From Pseudobdellovibrionaceae bacterium (lineage in GTDB: Bacteria > Bdellovibrionota > Bdellovibrionia > Bdellovibrionales > UBA1609), in contig JACKAN010000015.1 of the NCBI GenBank assembly GCA_020635055.1, forward strand, positions 1 through 64,000: a stretch of DNA of 64,000 nt. The letters are read 5' to 3'. Positions 1 to 8,861 of this stretch are shown one piece after another. The notes beneath the pieces are model-generated. The model was given only the letters and a program-made list of their open reading frames with translations. It had not been told where the DNA came from and did not search any database. Numbering within the stretch: the first letter of the stretch is position 1; each line of letters starts with the position of its first letter. The translations under genes were made by a program, and so were the position numbers.

Positions 1-230
1 ATTTTAAAAATTCAGAATTAGATACGGGCAGTTCTGAGGTTCAAATTGCTCTACTTACATATCGTATTACTAGACTTACAGATCATTTTAAAACTCACAA
101 GAAGGATCATCATGGACAAAGAGGTCTAGTACAAATTGTGAACCGTCGTCGTAAATTATTAGATTATTTGAAAAGAAAAAAACCAGAGAGTTATCAAAAA
201 ATCATTTCTGATCTTGGTATTCGTAAATAA
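1..230 (+). CDS. rpsO: 30S ribosomal protein S15, 5' end missing
   Basis: This is the C-terminal part of ribosomal protein S15, which binds 16S rRNA in the central domain of the small subunit. Reading from base 3, the frame shows the S15 signature: DTGSSEVQ near the beginning, the HKKDHHGQRGL block that contacts rRNA, and the basic NRRRKLLDYL helix. It ends with TAA at 228-230. Roughly the first dozen residues lie outside the window. The gene is followed by pnp, the classic rpsO-pnp arrangement in many bacteria, where the two are often co-transcribed. The identification is certain. Only the start is unseen. Confidence 0.96.
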   Translation, partial: FKNSELDTGSSEVQIALLTYRITRLTDHFKTHKKDHHGQRGLVQIVNRRRKLLDYLKRKKPESYQKIISDLGIRK

Positions 231-254
231 ATCTTTCAATTATTCCGAACACGG

Positions 255-286
255 ACCCATACATTGCAATTCTTCAAAGTATGGGT
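255..286 (+). promoter_or_regulatory. Stem-loop in the rpsO-pnp intergenic leader
   Basis: An 8-bp inverted repeat (ACCCATAC at 255-262, GTATGGGT at 279-286) encloses a 16-nt loop between rpsO and pnp. No T-run follows, so it is a poor intrinsic terminator. In Escherichia coli the pnp leader carries an RNase III-processed hairpin used for autoregulation. This stem is in the equivalent place, but a similar role is only inferred. Confidence 0.4.
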
Positions 287-319
287 TGAAATATTATTGC
301 TTATAAATAGGAGAATTGG

Positions 320-2425
320 ATGCAAAAGCACGAAGTTAAATTTGAATTAGATGGCAAAGAAGTCATTTTAGAAACAGGGCGACTAGCCAAACAAACTCAT
401 GGTTCTTGTTTAGTTACTTGTGGCAATAACATGGTTTTAGTTACAGCAGTTTCATCAACTAAAGAAACAAGCTTTGACTTTTTTCCACTTACAGTAGAGT
501 ACGCTGAAAAGTTTTATTCCACGGGGAAAATACCTGGTGGTTATTTTAAAAGAGAGGGTCGTCCAACTACGGATGCCACCTTAAATGCCAGACTCATAGA
601 TCGACCCATTCGCCCATGTTTTCCTGAATTTTATAATTATGAAACGCAAATCGTAGCGACAATCTTGAGTTACGATGGACAAACGGCAATGAACAGTCTA
701 GCAAGCATAGGCGCATCAGCAGCACTTCACATTAGCAACATTCCATTCAAGGGACCCACTGCAGGATTGCAAATAGCAAGAATTGATGGAAAGTTTGTTA
801 TTAATCCTTCTTTTGAAGACGCAGAAAAAGCAGATCTTGATATATTTATTGCAGCAACTCGCAATGGAATTTTGATGGTGGAGGGCCAAGCAAAATTTGT
901 GTCTGAAAAAGAAGTTTTGGACGCTTTGAAGTTTGGACATCAAAATATGACAGCCATTTTTGATGCACAAGATGAATTACGAAAGCTCAGTGGATCTCCT
1001 GCACGCAGAGAAGTAGTTAAACCATCTATTGATGAGCAGTTTTTAAAGGCGGCTCAGGATTTCCTTAGACCTAAAGTGGAAGAGGCTCTTGTTACTCGTG
1101 ATAAAACTCAACGATATGAAGCTTTGGACAAAGCTAAGCAAGAGGCAACTACACAGTTATTAGAAAAATTAGGTGACGATGAAAAACAACAACGTGAAAA
1201 AGAATTAAACCAAATATTTGGCGATGTTAAATATCAAGTTGCAAGAAGTATGATTTTAGATAAAGGCTTAAGAATTGATGGTAGAGATACCACAACGGTT
1301 CGTACTATTACTAATGAAGTGGCTTTATTGCCAAGAGCTCACGGTTCCGGTTTGTTTACCCGTGGTGAGACACAGGTATTAGGTACTGTAACTTTGGGTA
1401 CATCTGATGATGAGCTACTCACTGAGTCTTTAGATGGAACGATTAGAAAACCATTTGTTTTACATTATAACTTCCCTCCATATTCGGTGGGAGAGACGGG
1501 TAGAATGGGCGGTCAAAGTCGTAGAGAAATCGGACATGGTAATTTAGCCGAAAGAGCTTTGAAAGCAGTTATACCCGATAAGGAAGCTTTTCCTTATGCA
1601 ATTCGTATAGTTAGTGAAGTTTTAGAATCAAATGGATCCAGTTCTATGGGTACTGTTTGTGCTGGTACTCTTGCGCTATTAGACGGTGGTGTACCTATAA
1701 CAGGAAATGTTGCTGGTATTGCAATGGGTTTAATAAAAGAAGGTGATCGCATAGCAATTCTAACTGATATTCTTGGTGATGAAGATCATTTAGGTGATAT
1801 GGATTTCAAAGTGGCAGGCACACGAAAAGGTATTACAGCTCTGCAAATGGATATTAAAATTGATAGCTTAACAATGGAAATCATGGAAAAAGCTCTTAAT
1901 CAATCTCTTGCGGGCCGTATTCATATTCTTGATGAAATGGAAAAAGTCATCAAAGAACCTCGTGGACAAATTTCTGATTATGCTCCAAGAATTGAAACTA
2001 TCAAAATCAATCCAGACAAAGTGCGAGAAGTTATCGGTGCCGGCGGTAAGGTTATCAAAGGAATTATTGAGGCCACAGGTGTGAAGATCAACATTGAAGA
2101 CGATGGCACAATACATATTGCCTCTGTAGATCCGAAAGATGCTAAAGCTGCTATTCAAATGATTGAAGACATTTGTGCAGAAGCCGAAGTGGGCAAAGTT
2201 TATAGTGGAAAAGTTGTAAAACTAGCTGATTTTGGAGCTTTTGTAGAAATTCTACCAAACACGAGTGGTCTGTTGCACATTTCTGAAATTTCCCATGAAA
2301 GAATCCGAAGTGTTTCGGATGTTTTAAAACAAGGCGATGTGATTGATGTGAAAGTATTGGATGTGGACCGATCAGGTCGCATTAAGCTTTCTAGAAAAGT
2401 TTTATTAGAAAATTCTGCTGAGTAA
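320..2425 (+). CDS. pnp: Polyribonucleotide nucleotidyltransferase (PNPase)
   Basis: PNPase degrades RNA 3'-to-5' by phosphorolysis and is a core part of the RNA degradosome in the cytoplasm. The 701-residue length is normal. Two RNase PH domains occupy about residues 1-215 and 305-540. The second contains the catalytic metal region DILGDEDHLGDMDFK near residue 485. A KH domain follows (VREVIGAGGKVIKGI, about 560-620), then an S1 domain with DFGAFVEILP and GLLHISEIS (about 625-695). The ATG is preceded by AGGAG at 309-313, which supports this start. It lies downstream of rpsO and 13 bp upstream of an M16 peptidase gene, the same order seen in many bacteria. No key residue looks missing. Confidence 0.98.
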   Translation: MQKHEVKFELDGKEVILETGRLAKQTHGSCLVTCGNNMVLVTAVSSTKETSFDFFPLTVEYAEKFYSTGKIPGGYFKREGRPTTDATLNARLIDRPIRPCFPEFYNYETQIVATILSYDGQTAMNSLASIGASAALHISNIPFKGPTAGLQIARIDGKFVINPSFEDAEKADLDIFIAATRNGILMVEGQAKFVSEKEVLDALKFGHQNMTAIFDAQDELRKLSGSPARREVVKPSIDEQFLKAAQDFLRPKVEEALVTRDKTQRYEALDKAKQEATTQLLEKLGDDEKQQREKELNQIFGDVKYQVARSMILDKGLRIDGRDTTTVRTITNEVALLPRAHGSGLFTRGETQVLGTVTLGTSDDELLTESLDGTIRKPFVLHYNFPPYSVGETGRMGGQSRREIGHGNLAERALKAVIPDKEAFPYAIRIVSEVLESNGSSSMGTVCAGTLALLDGGVPITGNVAGIAMGLIKEGDRIAILTDILGDEDHLGDMDFKVAGTRKGITALQMDIKIDSLTMEIMEKALNQSLAGRIHILDEMEKVIKEPRGQISDYAPRIETIKINPDKVREVIGAGGKVIKGIIEATGVKINIEDDGTIHIASVDPKDAKAAIQMIEDICAEAEVGKVYSGKVVKLADFGAFVEILPNTSGLLHISEISHERIRSVSDVLKQGDVIDVKVLDVDRSGRIKLSRKVLLENSAE

Positions 2426-2438
2426 GCGGAATGAATAA

Positions 2439-3722
2439 ATGAAGGCTTTTGACTATCAGCCAGAGTTCAATAAAACGGAACTAAAGAATGGTGTTCGTAT
2501 ACTTACCGAACACCACCCTTATACTCGCAGCACATTTGTTGGATATTTTGTTGATTTAGGAAGTCGAGATGAATCTTCTTCACTTTTAGGGGCCTCTCAT
2601 TTTTTAGAACACATCCTATTTAAGGGAACAAATTCTCGAAGTGCCTATGATATTGTTAGTGAATTGGAATCTGTTGGGGGGGAAATAAATGCCTTTACTG
2701 CAAAAGAATATACTTGTTTTCATGCCTCTACTTTAAGAGAACACAAAAAAATCAGTTTGAATGTTTTATCGGATATGATGTTAAATGCAAAATGTTCTGA
2801 TGAAGAATTGAGTCGTGAACGCAATGTGATTCTTCAGGAAATTGATATGTCCAAAGATGTCCTGGAAGAATTTGTATTTGATAGCTTTTTTGAACAAGCC
2901 TTCAAAGGACATCCACTGAGTCATCCCATACTAGGAACAGCGGAGAGTCTACATAAGATAAGTCGTGAACAATTATTTGAATTTTATAATCAAAGGTATC
3001 ATGGGCCTCATTTAATAGTTTCGGTGGCCGGAGATGTGGATCATAATGAAGTTGTGAAACAACTTTCAGATTTGGAAAGTCTTAGAAAGCCTTCAGTGAG
3101 TAAACTAATTCGAGAACCATCAATGCCATCTCATTTTTTATATCATGAAGATCGGCCAGCGGAGCAATTGCATTTATTGTTAAGTATGCCAAGTTGTGAT
3201 TTTAAATCGGATCTAAGATTTGAGTCTTATATTGTCAATGCCGTTTTGGGTGGAGCTACGACTTCACGTTTGTATCAAAAAATACGTGAGAATAAAGGTT
3301 TAGCTTATAACGTATATTCTCACCTTCATTCATTTACAGATTCTGGGGTGTTAATAACATATGTTGGTACAGCAGCTGAAAAAGCAGAAGAGTGTTTAAA
3401 ACTGATAAAAGAAGAACTAGAGGATTTCAAGACTAAGGGTATTACAACTAAAGAAGTAGACTACTATAAAACCCAAGTTATGGGACAAATAATGATGGGA
3501 TCAGATGATGTGGAAAATCGAATGAATTCCATAGCCATAAACGAAATGGTTTTTGGCGAGTACCGACCTGTAGATCAAACTCTATCACAAATAGAGCAAG
3601 TCAATACAGAATCGGTAAACCGCTACATAGAAAAATACTTAGATTTTGATCAACTGGGTTTTATTGCTATGGGAAATGGCTCTTCTAAGGCTAGATCCAT
3701 AGCCGAAAAACTTTTCTTTTAA
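2439..3722 (+). CDS. M16 family zinc metallopeptidase (processing-peptidase-like)
   Basis: This is a 427-residue member of the insulinase/pitrilysin (M16) family, of the short type related to mitochondrial processing peptidase and the Bacillus MlpA/YmxG protein encoded beside pnp. The inverted zinc motif HFLEH is at residues 54-58 (HxxEH, catalytic Glu57), and a downstream glutamate in the NVILQEIDM segment (about 131) is the expected third ligand. The second, inactive-type M16 lobe follows, with the GGATTSRLYQKIRENKGLAY block typical of the C-terminal half. No signal peptide is evident, so a cytoplasmic location is likely. The gap to pnp is 13 bp, suggesting co-transcription. The physiological substrate is unknown. 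Confidence 0.9.
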   Translation: MKAFDYQPEFNKTELKNGVRILTEHHPYTRSTFVGYFVDLGSRDESSSLLGASHFLEHILFKGTNSRSAYDIVSELESVGGEINAFTAKEYTCFHASTLREHKKISLNVLSDMMLNAKCSDEELSRERNVILQEIDMSKDVLEEFVFDSFFEQAFKGHPLSHPILGTAESLHKISREQLFEFYNQRYHGPHLIVSVAGDVDHNEVVKQLSDLESLRKPSVSKLIREPSMPSHFLYHEDRPAEQLHLLLSMPSCDFKSDLRFESYIVNAVLGGATTSRLYQKIRENKGLAYNVYSHLHSFTDSGVLITYVGTAAEKAEECLKLIKEELEDFKTKGITTKEVDYYKTQVMGQIMMGSDDVENRMNSIAINEMVFGEYRPVDQTLSQIEQVNTESVNRYIEKYLDFDQLGFIAMGNGSSKARSIAEKLFF

Positions 3723-3855
3723 ACTGGTAGGAAATAAAAAAATATATTTACAATAGTTATTTTGTATTTGTGTTGAATCACTGCGCTTACTTCCAGAAGA
3801 AAAGCAAATTCCTAAACTTTAATATGCTTATTTTAATTTTGGCTCCGCTAAACTT

Positions 3856-5568
3856 TCACAGAGTTTGTAGGAATTGAACTAAAGCCAATCTATCATCCCT
3901 ATCTAAAAGATTTTGACCATCTTTTATAAAGATTCTCTCATCGTGCCCAAAGCGACTTTTCCCTCTGTGTTCTGTGTTGTACAGTTTTTCTTTTTCTTTT
4001 TTCCAGGAGAGTGGGGTCTTATCTCCTAAGGGATAACCGTTACAATTTTTATCAAAATCTATATTGGGATTTATAGCCTCACCGGCCCAATATTTTTTTG
4101 GTCTTTCTGAAGAAGGCATTAACAAAGAACATAAGTCCGGAACGGAGTTGTTGTGAAAATAAGGCCATCGAGCCCAAATTCCAGTGAGGGGTGGGGGAAC
4201 ATAGCCACTTTGCAATTTAATTTGAATGCCATTGTTTTGTGATATTGCCAATTGATTGAGTGGTTTTAAATTGTACATAGCTGCTGCTCGAAAGGGATCT
4301 GTCCCAACATTTACAACCTTGGAATTTTCGGGCATAAGCACTTTAAATGTTCTTAATTGCTCTTTAAAACTCATATGAGCTGTATTGGGAAGTTCCCAGT
4401 TTTTAAAGTGTTGTCCATGACATTTTGCACACATTTGATTATATAGTTTTTCTCCCTTTTTTAATGTTTCAAGATCAAAGTGTTCTTCTGCCGAAAAGAA
4501 ATCGGTAAATAAGGGAGCTTCATTGTGGTAAACAGCATTTGTTAAATCTTGAATTACATTGGGTTTATCAACAAACCATTGTTCCAGTTCTTTTAAATCA
4601 CTCCCGCGCCCAATTTCATTCCATAAAATATTGGTGAGAATGGGATTTCCCGAAACAACCGAACCATCCAGCAGCCATTTGTTTTTAAATTTAACATTCC
4701 ACCAAACCCCTGGCTTAGACTCTGAGGGGTCCCAATACAAATCCTCTTGTCGGGGGTCGGAGTAATAGCCATCATCTTTTGTGGCATAGGGGTCTTTACT
4801 TCTTAATGATAAAGATAATGCGACATGTGCCAGTGAAGTGTCTAAGCCCAATTGAATTGGTTTTTTAGCTTGGACAAATTGAATGTTTTCTTTTGAGCGC
4901 ATAAACATTTTTTTTTCATCAACACTAGCTTGAGTTAACCATTGGAAAAGAGAACCGGGAGCAAGACTGAACGCGCTTTTTCCTTTAATAAAAAATTCAT
5001 TAGCACGAGGGAAGCGATTGGTAAGGCCTAATATTTTGCGACCAAACACGTTAGCGGAGTGGCAAACGGCACAACTTATAGTGAATCCCATAGCGCCGTC
5101 ATGTTCCATTAGTGAAAATCCCATTCGATAATTGGGTTTTTTACCTTTGGGATAGGGAATGCCATAAACAGGATCATTCGTGGAAATATCAGGGTAGTGG
5201 TGTAGGCCCAGCCAACTCATTAAATCATCCAGATTATTTATATTCACAAAGGATAGTCCAAGCTTTCTAAAAAAAATTTTTAGCGGATCCGATTCATCGG
5301 TGTATTTAAAAAAGTTTTTTACTGGCTCATAGGGGATGAGCAAGCCAGTAATATCTACCGGATAGTTAAGTGCATGGATACGGCCTCGATAAATACTTTC
5401 CATTAAGTTTTGTGAATTGAGTAAATAAGGATTTTGAAATCCATTTTCTGGAATGGGTGTGTTTTCAGCCCAATTCATTTCTGTTGTAAAGTTGACTGTG
5501 GCAAAAGAATTTGAATGAGAAGCCATTATAATTAAGATTAAGAAGGCTTTATAAGTATATTTAATCAT
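3856..5568 (-). CDS. Exported di-heme c-type cytochrome, RoxA-like
   Basis: This is a large periplasmic or secreted protein with two haem c motifs, CAVCH in the first half and CAKCH in the second. The C-terminus has a GHDE..LL..DDRLALVQFLQTL layout. Length, two widely spaced CxxCH motifs and the C-terminal pattern resemble the RoxA/RoxB and cytochrome c peroxidase-type large di-heme cytochromes, so an oxidoreductase acting on an external substrate is inferred. The open frame extends to 5604. I prefer the ATG at 5568, because AAGGA lies 7 nt upstream and it yields a normal signal peptide (MIKYTYKAFLILIIMA). The substrate cannot be read from sequence. It is convergent with the M16 peptidase gene and has no obvious operon partner. 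Confidence 0.75.
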   Translation of the reverse strand: MIKYTYKAFLILIIMASHSNSFATVNFTTEMNWAENTPIPENGFQNPYLLNSQNLMESIYRGRIHALNYPVDITGLLIPYEPVKNFFKYTDESDPLKIFFRKLGLSFVNINNLDDLMSWLGLHHYPDISTNDPVYGIPYPKGKKPNYRMGFSLMEHDGAMGFTISCAVCHSANVFGRKILGLTNRFPRANEFFIKGKSAFSLAPGSLFQWLTQASVDEKKMFMRSKENIQFVQAKKPIQLGLDTSLAHVALSLSLRSKDPYATKDDGYYSDPRQEDLYWDPSESKPGVWWNVKFKNKWLLDGSVVSGNPILTNILWNEIGRGSDLKELEQWFVDKPNVIQDLTNAVYHNEAPLFTDFFSAEEHFDLETLKKGEKLYNQMCAKCHGQHFKNWELPNTAHMSFKEQLRTFKVLMPENSKVVNVGTDPFRAAAMYNLKPLNQLAISQNNGIQIKLQSGYVPPPLTGIWARWPYFHNNSVPDLCSLLMPSSERPKKYWAGEAINPNIDFDKNCNGYPLGDKTPLSWKKEKEKLYNTEHRGKSRFGHDERIFIKDGQNLLDRDDRLALVQFLQTL

Positions 5569-5702
5569 TGGAAATCCTTGAAAATGATTCCATTTTATTG
5601 TCATGGCTTAAGACAGGAGGGTCAAAACCCGAACTTAACAACCTGGACCAAAGTGGTGACTATAGAGTTTATCTAGTTGAATACTTTTTATGTGATTTTG
5701 AT

Positions 5703-6497
5703 TTAGATGTGACTTACGAATAGGCTAGTGTAGAAAAGGCTGGGGTATGTAGCCAACCAACTCCAAAAAAATCGATTTAAACCAAATATGTAAATTATCA
5801 TTGCGTGAAACAAGAAACCAAAAAAAATATAAATTAAGCAAAGGCTTGGGTTTATGAGGGCTAAGGGGAAACTCAATTCAAAAAAAAGTATAGAAACACA
5901 GATCAACGGAGCATAAGGTGGTTTTACTATAAAACTGAAAAAGCCAAGAGGATAAGGGTAGGGACTGGATTGTATAATTAAATTCAAGACACTTCCCTTT
6001 CGCCATTCAGGCTTCAATATTTTAACCCAACCTGCTTTAAAGTAAGATATGCAAACATGAATCGCAATGTAGATAAGGCCTAGATGTTCCCAAGAGGTCC
6101 CTTTACCCAGGGCTCCAAAGAATAGGCCAACTATGAGTATTAGGCTCATCGCATCCGATCCGCCATTAAAATTTCCTCGCCAGCGGCTTAAAATCAAAAG
6201 ACTGGAAATGATTATTAAAAAAAATATAAGTGGTTTAAAAAGAAATAATGAAAATAAAATCAGTGTTTGGCGAAAGGATAGTAAAGCAATAATGTTAGGA
6301 TATTTAATTAAAAAACCTAATATTTTAAGACTGTGTCTGGATTTTAATGGAAAGAATGATTCTGTATTCTTAAAAGACCAAACGCCTTTTTCTGTTAGAA
6401 AATTTCTTAAGTTAAAATATTCGATAAATTGTATAGTGAAAACAACGACAGTAAAAAGTTTTGTGTAAAAATAGGCAGACTCTAGGGAAAAGATCAC
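5703..6497 (-). CDS. Multi-pass membrane protein, HTTM-domain-like
   Basis: This is a 264-residue integral membrane protein with about six to seven hydrophobic segments. Between them are conserved-looking loops: RWRGNFNGGSDAM near the middle and SYFKAGWVKILKPEWRKG further on. The second loop, a helix carrying A/GW.K followed by a W and RKG, resembles the HTTM (horizontally transferred transmembrane, vitamin-K-dependent carboxylase-related) domain of bacterial proteins. The similarity is from memory and moderate. The gene's ATG overlaps the stop of the upstream 6494-6892 gene (ATGA), so the two are translationally coupled. Function is unknown. The protein is unusually rich in Phe, Leu and Ile. 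Confidence 0.5.
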   Translation of the reverse strand: MIFSLESAYFYTKLFTVVVFTIQFIEYFNLRNFLTEKGVWSFKNTESFFPLKSRHSLKILGFLIKYPNIIALLSFRQTLILFSLFLFKPLIFFLIIISSLLILSRWRGNFNGGSDAMSLILIVGLFFGALGKGTSWEHLGLIYIAIHVCISYFKAGWVKILKPEWRKGSVLNLIIQSSPYPYPLGFFSFIVKPPYAPLICVSILFFELSFPLALINPSLCLIYIFFGFLFHAMIIYIFGLNRFFWSWLATYPSLFYTSLFVSHI

Positions 6498-6892
6498 ATT
6501 GACACCGGGAATTCTAAAATTACGTTTTTGCTTTTATCTAAAACCGATATTAATACTAAGCGAAGCTCATAAGGCATGGAAATATTTTTGATTCTTAATT
6601 CCTGTTCTGCCATTTTTTTAGCTATTTTAAAATGAGAGTTTTGTAAAAGGGCTTCCCCATGATTTGGTGGGTCCACTTGCAGTTCTTGTAGCCAAAGTAA
6701 GAGGTGATTGTTGACGGCGTGAAGGTAGTTGACTCTAGGATTAATAAACCAAAACCAAAAAGTACGCTGGGGTGGGGAAAAGACTTTTTGCCAAGAATTT
6801 GTATTGGGTATTTTAAATTCTAGTGTCGGAAGATCATTGTATGTATTAAAAAAGTTCCATGAAGGGAAAAATACCTTCAAAAAACTCATCAT
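6494..6892 (-). CDS. Hypothetical protein, coupled to the HTTM-like gene
   Basis: This is a 132-residue protein with no family I recognise. It lacks a signal peptide and clear membrane spans. An aromatic-rich segment (RTFWFWFINPRVNYLHAVNNHLLLWLQEL) lies in the middle and an EL..VLISVLD strand-like end closes it. It resembles small soluble partners encoded beside HTTM-type membrane proteins, but that is inferred from context only. It is 2 bp from the Yip1-like gene upstream and overlaps the downstream membrane-protein gene by four bases. The three are therefore probably one transcript. Confidence 0.6.
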   Translation of the reverse strand: MMSFLKVFFPSWNFFNTYNDLPTLEFKIPNTNSWQKVFSPPQRTFWFWFINPRVNYLHAVNNHLLLWLQELQVDPPNHGEALLQNSHFKIAKKMAEQELRIKNISMPYELRLVLISVLDKSKNVILEFPVSM

Positions 6893-6894
6893 CT

Positions 6895-7500
6895 TTAGTT
6901 TCCTTTGAGTTCTTTTTCTAAAAGATCTAAATTTTCTCTAGTTGTTGGAGCCCGTTCTATTTTTTTTACTTGGGAAGTTTGGATGGCCCCCCAAATCCAC
7001 ATGAGAATGTAAAAGATAAAAAGAGCAAGAATCATTCTTAATATGGGTTTGCGAGGCAGCAAGAAGTAATCAACAAATCCCACAATTAAAAGAATTCCAG
7101 AAAAAGCTATGCCTAACAAAATAAGCGGACTTGCCAAAGGGGATAGAACATAAAGGGCAAAGAGGGGAGTGTTAGATAAAATTAACAAAAGGAATAATTG
7201 TTTATAACTGATTTCTCTATGTAGAAAAAAAAGAACAAAATAGTAAAAGAAACCAGCAATAATAAAATGGATTACAGTCAAGGAAAGAGGAAGAAAGAAA
7301 AAGCCTAAGATAGTCGATGTAAAACTGCCAGAAACAAGACCATGCAAGCTACCACTCAGAGATCCTAGTAAGCCTAAAAAGAAAAGTATTGTTCGCCAAT
7401 CCCAATCTGGGAGTGTTCTAATATGTTGAACTGGATTTACTAAAAAAACTTTTAAATAATTAAAGACTTCCAGCCAGTCGTTTTTAAATTTTTCAAACAT
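6895..7500 (-). CDS. YIP1-family membrane protein
   Basis: This is a 201-residue membrane protein with about five hydrophobic helices. The N-terminus has the arrangement usual for bacterial Yip1-domain proteins: a cytoplasmic lead containing LVNPVQHIRTLPDWDW, then alternating helices that include a FYYFVLFFLHREISYKQLF segment. Yip1 proteins act in membrane trafficking in eukaryotes, and bacterial members have no settled role. The ATG lies 8 bp from the stop of the neighbouring 7509-8144 gene. This gene probably belongs to a five-gene minus-strand set running from 8781 to 5703. Confidence 0.65.
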   Translation of the reverse strand: MFEKFKNDWLEVFNYLKVFLVNPVQHIRTLPDWDWRTILFFLGLLGSLSGSLHGLVSGSFTSTILGFFFLPLSLTVIHFIIAGFFYYFVLFFLHREISYKQLFLLLILSNTPLFALYVLSPLASPLILLGIAFSGILLIVGFVDYFLLPRKPILRMILALFIFYILMWIWGAIQTSQVKKIERAPTTRENLDLLEKELKGN

Positions 7501-7508
7501 GGCTCATT

Positions 7509-8144
7509 TCAGCACGTCATGTCGCTTTCGGCAAGTGAAATGGCCCAGGAAAGGTATTGCCGAGCAATAGGGCTAATTTGATCGCTTTCTGAAAGCCCAA
7601 CAACTTCAGTATCAATAGGAGCTTTCCACAGAGAGTGGAGTTTAGCTGCCAATTTCCAATAAATACGGGGTGTTTTGCTTGGGTTTTGAGCTAAAGAAAT
7701 GACAAGATTGTTGATTGATTTATTATGTAAAGTTATTGGCTGGGAAGAGACCATAGATAGTGATTGGATGGCTGAAAAATCTTGTTGTGCTAACCATTCC
7801 AATTCTTTTTTTAAACTCGGGTCAGCAATATAGTGATATCTACTGCCTTCAGTAAGGTTTATTAAAGCCTTGAGTTCAGCGACTCTCTGTACGTAGGAAT
7901 CTTTCGAAAAATTGAAATCTAATACTTCATAGCCATGAGCTTCAAGCCAATCTGGAATGTAGTTCCAGTATCTACCAGAATAAAATATAGAGTCAGGACC
8001 TGAAAGAAAAACAATAGGATATTTTGTCAGCAAGCAATTCTTATGCAATCGGAAATAGTATTTTAGATTCCTTCTGTGACGATTGGTGTAATAGAAAATA
8101 AATAGTATTATGCTAATTAAGAGAGCAAAACTAAAAATGAGCAT
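7509..8144 (-). CDS. Membrane-anchored protein, possible degenerate alpha/beta hydrolase
   Basis: This is a 211-residue protein with one N-terminal membrane helix (about residues 1-20) followed by a basic stretch (NRHRRNLKYYF), so the rest is probably cytoplasmic or periplasmic and tethered. The segment PIVFLSGPDSIFYSGRYW followed by L.AHGYEVLDFNF resembles the first strand and oxyanion-loop region of lipase-like alpha/beta hydrolases. No GxSxG nucleophile elbow follows, so an active hydrolase is doubtful. The start overlaps the barrel gene upstream by 14 bp, indicating coupling. Function is unknown. Confidence 0.55.
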   Translation of the reverse strand: MLIFSFALLISIILFIFYYTNRHRRNLKYYFRLHKNCLLTKYPIVFLSGPDSIFYSGRYWNYIPDWLEAHGYEVLDFNFSKDSYVQRVAELKALINLTEGSRYHYIADPSLKKELEWLAQQDFSAIQSLSMVSSQPITLHNKSINNLVISLAQNPSKTPRIYWKLAAKLHSLWKAPIDTEVVGLSESDQISPIARQYLSWAISLAESDMTC

Positions 8145-8781
8145 CGAGTCTTAGCCCCGCACTTACGGCATTCTCATCGATGGTTTCTGCAATCATTGCA
8201 GATCGATAAGCCAATTCGGCAGTGAAGGAAAAGGCATTAGTTAGTTTTGCTTCTAATCCCAATGAAAAAGCCCATGAAGGAGTGTTGTAATTAAGGGTTC
8301 GTTTATTAAGATTATCAAAATAACTCAGGTAGCGAGCGGCCAAGCCACCAGAAGAGCGAAATCTTAGAAATTTATTTAAGGTGGGTCTATATACCAACTT
8401 CATATCAAATTCATTTATTTCGGCAAAATCTTTAGACTCGCGGGTATCTATTTTGGCCCTGCCTAAATTAATATAGCTGCCCTCAGCCATCCAGGTGTCA
8501 GAAAATAAATCAATACCAAAATTGATTTCCACACCACGGAAAAGGCCTGTGCGAGACTCATTATCAAATAATAAACTCGTCATAGACATGGCCATTCCCA
8601 CACCAGCGTGTAATAGGATACTATCAAAAGGGTCTACAGAGTAATACCTTTGGGAAGAGGTTCTCGTTGTTGAAAGTTGATCGACAATTGTGTCATAACT
8701 TTCAAAGTCTTCTTCCATAGCTCTACTTAGGTGAGGTATGGACAATATAGTTACTATTAAGATAGAAATCCATTTCTTCAT
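8131..8781 (-). CDS. Predicted outer-membrane beta-barrel protein
   Basis: This is a 216-residue exported protein with a clear signal peptide (MKKWISILIVTILSIPHLSRA) and then alternating amphipathic strands ending in an aromatic residue (LRLDAHF), as expected for a small outer-membrane barrel recognised by the BAM complex. It is the first gene of the minus-strand cluster that continues with the hydrolase-like, Yip1-like and HTTM-like genes. An 80-bp gap separates it from a divergent plus-strand gene, and that gap must hold both promoters. No specific family was recognised. Confidence 0.65.
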   Translation of the reverse strand: MKKWISILIVTILSIPHLSRAMEEDFESYDTIVDQLSTTRTSSQRYYSVDPFDSILLHAGVGMAMSMTSLLFDNESRTGLFRGVEINFGIDLFSDTWMAEGSYINLGRAKIDTRESKDFAEINEFDMKLVYRPTLNKFLRFRSSGGLAARYLSYFDNLNKRTLNYNTPSWAFSLGLEAKLTNAFSFTAELAYRSAMIAETIDENAVSAGLRLDAHF

Positions 8782-8861
8782 AAATATAGTATAAGTAAAA
8801 AAAAGTAGTTTCGCAAAAAACTTGTCTTTAGAAACCTCTAAAAGTCTGTCAAAATAGAAAT

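Noticed and set aside
6133..6468. A 111-codon open frame antisense to the HTTM-like membrane gene
   Set aside because: It is opposite a membrane-protein gene, Lys/Ile rich, and lacks a ribosome-binding site. A real membrane gene is the better explanation.
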